Origin: an uncultured Polymorphobacter sp.
GTDB taxonomy: Bacteria; Pseudomonadota; Alphaproteobacteria; Sphingomonadales; Sphingomonadaceae
Assembly (NCBI GenBank): GCA_937894055.1
Contig: CALDHQ010000335.1
Location: 1 to 7,506, forward strand
Length of the DNA: 7,506 bases
Direction: 5' to 3'
Both the position numbers and the translations under genes were made by a program. The notes under the pieces were generated by a model. The model had not been told where the DNA came from and made no database searches. It worked only from the letters and a program-made list of their open reading frames with translations. The stretch's first letter is position 1. Each line of letters begins with the position of its first letter. Positions 5,970 through 7,506 of this stretch are shown here, one piece after another.

Positions 5970-7283
5970 ATGACACCCACACAGTCGATCCTCGCTTTTG
6001 CCGCCGCAGCGCACACGCTGCCCCCCGAAATCGCCGCTGCCGCGACGGCGCTGCTCGGCGATACACTGGCCGTCGGCGCTGCCGGATCGAGCGCGCCGGG
6101 TGCCGACGGGGTTTACGCTGCCGCGCAGCTGTGGGGCGCGGGCGATGACGCGCCGCTGCTCGGCCGCGGCGGCCGCCTGCCCGCGCCGGCGGCGGCGTTC
6201 GTCAACGGCTTCCAGATCCACAGCCTCGAATGGGATGCGGTCCACGAAGTCGCGGTGGTGCATGCGATGTCGGTGGTGACGGCATCGCTGCACGCGGTGT
6301 GCGCGCGCGCCGCTGCACGTGGCGCGGCCGTAGCGCCCGACCGCGCGCTGGTGGCGCTGGCGGTCGGGGTCGATATCGCCTGCGGGCTGGGGCTCGCCGC
6401 GACCGAGGGGATGCGATTTTTCCGGCCGGCGACAGCAGGGCTGATCGGCGCGGCGCTGGCGTGCGCGCGCGTCGCCGGCACGCCGCCCGCCGCATTTGCC
6501 GATGTGCTCGGGCTGGCGGTTTCGCAGGCGAGCGGCACGATGCAGGCGCATGTCGAAGGCTCGCAGGCGCTGCCGTTGCAGATTGCCGCCGCTGCACGCG
6601 CGGCGGTGACGGCGGTCGATCTGGCGAACGCCGGACTGACCGGGCCGCATGACGCGCTCGAGGGGCCGTTCGGCTATTTCAAGCTGTTCGATGCCGGCGT
6701 CATCGAACGCTACAGCGCCAGCATCGGCAGCGGCTGGCGCATCGGCGACGTCAGCATCAAGCCGTGGCCGTCGGGGCGCGCCGCGCATGCAACACTCGGC
6801 GTGCTGGCCGCGATGATCCGCGATGCCGGCGTGACGGCAGCGCAGGTCCACGAAGTGCAGGCGCATGTGCCGCCGCTGGTGGGACGCATGATCGGCCGGC
6901 CATGGGTGCCGCAGATGACGCCAGCCTATGCGCGGCTGTGCCTGCCGCTGCTGGCGGCGCTGATGCTGAGCGAAGGCCGCATCGATCCGCGCCGCTTCGA
7001 GGCCGCGACATTCACCGACGCCAATCTGCGCGCCATCGGCGACCGCGTGCGCGTCATCGAGGTGGCGGGCGACGCCAATGCGCTGTCGCCGCAGCGCATC
7101 GTCGTGCTGCTGAACGACGGCCGCGTTCTCGACCGCCAGGTGCCGGCAACGCCGGGCCACCCCGCCAACCCGCTGCCGCCCGCCGAACAGGCGGCGAAGC
7201 TGCGCTTTGCGCTGTCGCTGGCCGCCGGCCCGGTCGATCCGCGCATCCGCGACAACCCGCTGGCGTGGCTGGTCGACGCGTAA
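5970..7283 (+). CDS. MmgE/PrpD family protein
   Basis: A 437-aa cytoplasmic protein of the 2-methylcitrate dehydratase / cis-aconitate decarboxylase superfamily, whose members dehydrate, decarboxylate or isomerise small polycarboxylic acids. Family signatures run in order: LLGDTLAVGAAG (28-39), FVNGFQIHSLEWDAVHE (77-93) where the usual NA..H.LDFDDTH motif lies, FRPATAGLIGAALACARVAG (151-170), LGLAVSQASG (180-189), the TGPHDALEGPFGYF segment (224-237), and IKPWPSGRAAHATLGVL (263-279) in place of the common KPYP.CR..H segment. Length is normal and complete. No other propionate or methylcitrate gene is nearby, so prpD or mmgE should not be assigned and the substrate is open. It is transcribed away from the hypothetical/EamA pair. 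The ATG at 5970 has no ribosome site; no better in-frame start precedes the first motif. Confidence 0.88.
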   Translation: MTPTQSILAFAAAAHTLPPEIAAAATALLGDTLAVGAAGSSAPGADGVYAAAQLWGAGDDAPLLGRGGRLPAPAAAFVNGFQIHSLEWDAVHEVAVVHAMSVVTASLHAVCARAAARGAAVAPDRALVALAVGVDIACGLGLAATEGMRFFRPATAGLIGAALACARVAGTPPAAFADVLGLAVSQASGTMQAHVEGSQALPLQIAAAARAAVTAVDLANAGLTGPHDALEGPFGYFKLFDAGVIERYSASIGSGWRIGDVSIKPWPSGRAAHATLGVLAAMIRDAGVTAAQVHEVQAHVPPLVGRMIGRPWVPQMTPAYARLCLPLLAALMLSEGRIDPRRFEAATFTDANLRAIGDRVRVIEVAGDANALSPQRIVVLLNDGRVLDRQVPATPGHPANPLPPAEQAAKLRFALSLAAGPVDPRIRDNPLAWLVDA

Positions 7284-7318
7284 GACGCGCCCACACCAAT
7301 TCATTTCAACAAAACCAA

Positions 7319-7396
7319 CCCCGCTCATCCCGAGCGAAGTCGAGGGACGCGCCCAACCGTCGGCTTGTCCCTCGACTTCGCTCGGGATGAGCGGGG
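7319..7396. terminator. Perfect 29-bp inverted repeat, probable terminator between convergent genes
   Basis: Arms 7319-7347 and 7368-7396 are perfect reverse complements around a 20-nt loop. The arm core, CATCCCGAGCGAAGTCGAGG, is a dispersed intergenic repeat I recall from sphingomonad genomes. It lies 35 nt after the MmgE/PrpD stop and 30 nt beyond the stop of the minus-strand partial gene. Read on the minus strand, the stem is followed by a T-rich run (complement of 7306-7318), so it could be an intrinsic terminator for that gene. On the plus strand no T-tract follows, though the stem could still protect the mRNA 3' end. Confidence 0.8.
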
Positions 7397-7426
7397 CAAA
7401 TTATGTGAATCGGAACACAAGCGCGC

Positions 7427-7506
7427 CTAGCTCGGCTTGATCATGCCCTTAGTCGACGGGTTGGCGGCGATGGTCTTGACCTTCTTCGCCTTGGGTTTCT
7501 TGGTTT
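7427..7506 (-). CDS. C-terminal end of an unidentified lysine-rich protein (partial)
   Basis: On the minus strand one frame enters from the right edge and reads TKKPKAKKVKTIAANPSTKG, then MIKPS, before TAG at 7427-7429. Only about 25 residues are visible. The Lys-rich tail with KKPKAKK is typical of basic C-terminal tails on nucleic-acid-binding proteins, but that is too little to name it. The other two minus-strand frames read as Arg/Pro-rich or mixed shadow sequence. The position of the stop, just beyond the inverted repeat that would terminate its transcript, supports a real gene end. Confidence 0.5.
   Translation of the reverse strand, partial: TKKPKAKKVKTIAANPSTKGMIKPS

Noticed and set aside
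5958..7328. Open frame of 456 codons on the minus strand, opposite the MmgE/PrpD gene.
   Set aside because: It is Arg/His/Gln-rich shadow sequence. The plus strand carries ordered family motifs through its full length.

Overview
The window is GC-rich, compact bacterial DNA with a strong G/C third-codon bias. It most resembles a sphingomonad or close alphaproteobacterial relative. That placement rests on the GC-rich coding style, on three kinds of palindromic intergenic repeat of the sort I associate with sphingomonad genomes, and on a secreted Cys-containing hypothetical protein of a type I recall from Sphingomonadales. It is an inference, because no rRNA or marker gene is present.

Left part (1-3604, + strand): a tight three-gene operon behind a candidate sigma-70 promoter at 157-187. 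It encodes an acyl-CoA dehydrogenase-like protein (242-1342), an AMP-forming acyl-CoA synthetase (1344-3059) and a small HD-domain metalloprotein (3059-3604). Gene junctions are +1 nt and a TGATG overlap, so the products are probably made together. The likely theme is activation of a carboxylic acid to its CoA thioester followed by alpha,beta-dehydrogenation. Two points stand out. The dehydrogenase lacks Glu at both canonical catalytic-base positions. The HD protein resembles the PhnZ/MIOX-type diiron oxygenase branch more than ordinary phosphohydrolases. This operon is the best candidate here for undescribed biochemistry.

Middle part (3605-5969): a 278-nt spacer with two palindromic repeats and a candidate promoter, then an exported DUF4136 protein (3883-4392, +). 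It converges on a two-gene minus-strand unit: a secreted 158-aa hypothetical protein (5334-5810) followed 21 nt later by an EamA-family transporter (4419-5312). A second copy of the first repeat, inverted and carrying a compensatory base-pair change, sits at the convergent junction and encodes the last residues of the transporter.

Right part (5811-7506): a 159-nt divergent intergenic region holds a 20-bp imperfect dyad over a possible -10 box. It is followed by an MmgE/PrpD-family protein (5970-7283, +). After it comes a perfect 29-bp inverted repeat (7319-7396), then the lysine-rich C-terminus of a minus-strand gene cut by the window edge (7427-7506). I see no RNA genes, CRISPR arrays, insertion sequences or phage genes.
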